Below, one piece after another: positions 63,939-64,000 of a DNA stretch of 64,000 bases (its first letter is position 1; each line of letters starts with the position of its first letter). The position numbers and the translations under genes were made by a program. A model generated the notes under the pieces. The model saw only the letters and a list, made by a program, of their open reading frames with translations. It was not told the DNA's origin and did no database searches. Origin of the DNA: Pseudomonas frederiksbergensis (lineage in GTDB: Bacteria; Pseudomonadota; Gammaproteobacteria; Pseudomonadales; Pseudomonadaceae); the NCBI RefSeq assembly GCF_001874645.1, contig NZ_CP017886.1:5198501-5262500 (forward strand), read 5' to 3'.

Positions 63939-64000
63939 TCAATAGCCACCTTTTTTACCGATGCCGGCGTAGATGAACTCGTAGTGCAGTTCGCAGCGTT
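63939..64000 (-). CDS. ftrA: P19-type periplasmic iron-binding protein, C-terminal end
   Basis: Only the last ~20 codons are in the window, reading RCELHYEFIYAGIGKKGGY and stop. This ending fits the P19/Tp34 iron-binding proteins that head FtrABCD operons, and the position upstream of ftrB agrees. Most of the gene is outside. Confidence 0.7.
   Translation of the reverse strand, partial: RCELHYEFIYAGIGKKGGY

Overview
The window is a stretch of a Pseudomonas chromosome, most probably from the P. fluorescens group. The left edge carries the end of uvrC, then pgsA and tRNA-Gly(GCC), an order familiar from the gacA-uvrC-pgsA locus of pseudomonads. Protein sequences such as PhaG, DNR, NarK1/NarK2 and NorB read as Pseudomonas homologues, coding regions are GC-rich, and REP-type palindromes of the fluorescens kind lie between operons. 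All calls were made by reading the sequence; no database search was run.

Region 1 (1-5.4 kb) holds the core genes, followed on the minus strand by a sulfur-scavenging style operon: a solute-binding protein, a permease and an LLM-class flavin monooxygenase, with no ATPase beside them. Region 2 (5.6-21 kb) is accessory and partly decayed. It contains remnants of metI and metC, an unusual PAPS-making gene (fused ATP sulfurylase/APS kinase) next to a sulfotransferase, and a broken second copy of a diguanylate cyclase gene. It also has phaG, a DeoR-family regulator divergent from a Tat-exported HAD phosphatase, an intact diguanylate cyclase, a class III aminotransferase gene with an internal deletion, and a complete IS5-family element. 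That element sits exactly between the aminotransferase stop codon and the next gene's ribosome binding site.

Region 3 (21.3-61.3 kb) is a compact anaerobic-respiration block. In order it has moaCDE, a frameshifted HemN-like gene, hemN, norQEF, norCB, norD, dnrP/dnr, nnrS, ytfE (divergent from norR), pdxH, moaB, moeA and ubiUVT. These are followed by a DGC-domain gene with a second Dnr-type regulator, narXL, narK1K2GHJI with a PpiC-type isomerase and moaA, and finally nrdD-nrdG. It supplies nitrate uptake and reduction, molybdenum cofactor, heme and ubiquinone made without oxygen, NO reduction, NO-damage repair and anaerobic dNTP synthesis. No nitrite reductase is present here. At least seven good ANR/DNR (FNR-type) boxes stand before these operons.

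The most interesting reading is regulatory. The ytfE promoter and the promoter in front of a 29-residue membrane peptide plus dnr share one layout: a sigma-54 promoter with three GT-N7-AC NorR boxes at about -75, -99 and -119. This predicts that NorR turns on both NO repair and the DNR regulator itself. A second notable point is that the glycyl-radical end of anaerobic ribonucleotide reductase is encoded by its own 55-codon gene between nrdD and nrdG. Two anaerobic genes (hemN-like and moeA) are each broken by one missing base in a homopolymer, so assembly error must be excluded first.

Region 4 (61.4-64 kb) is the minus-strand ftrABCD-type ferrous iron uptake operon, cut by the window end.
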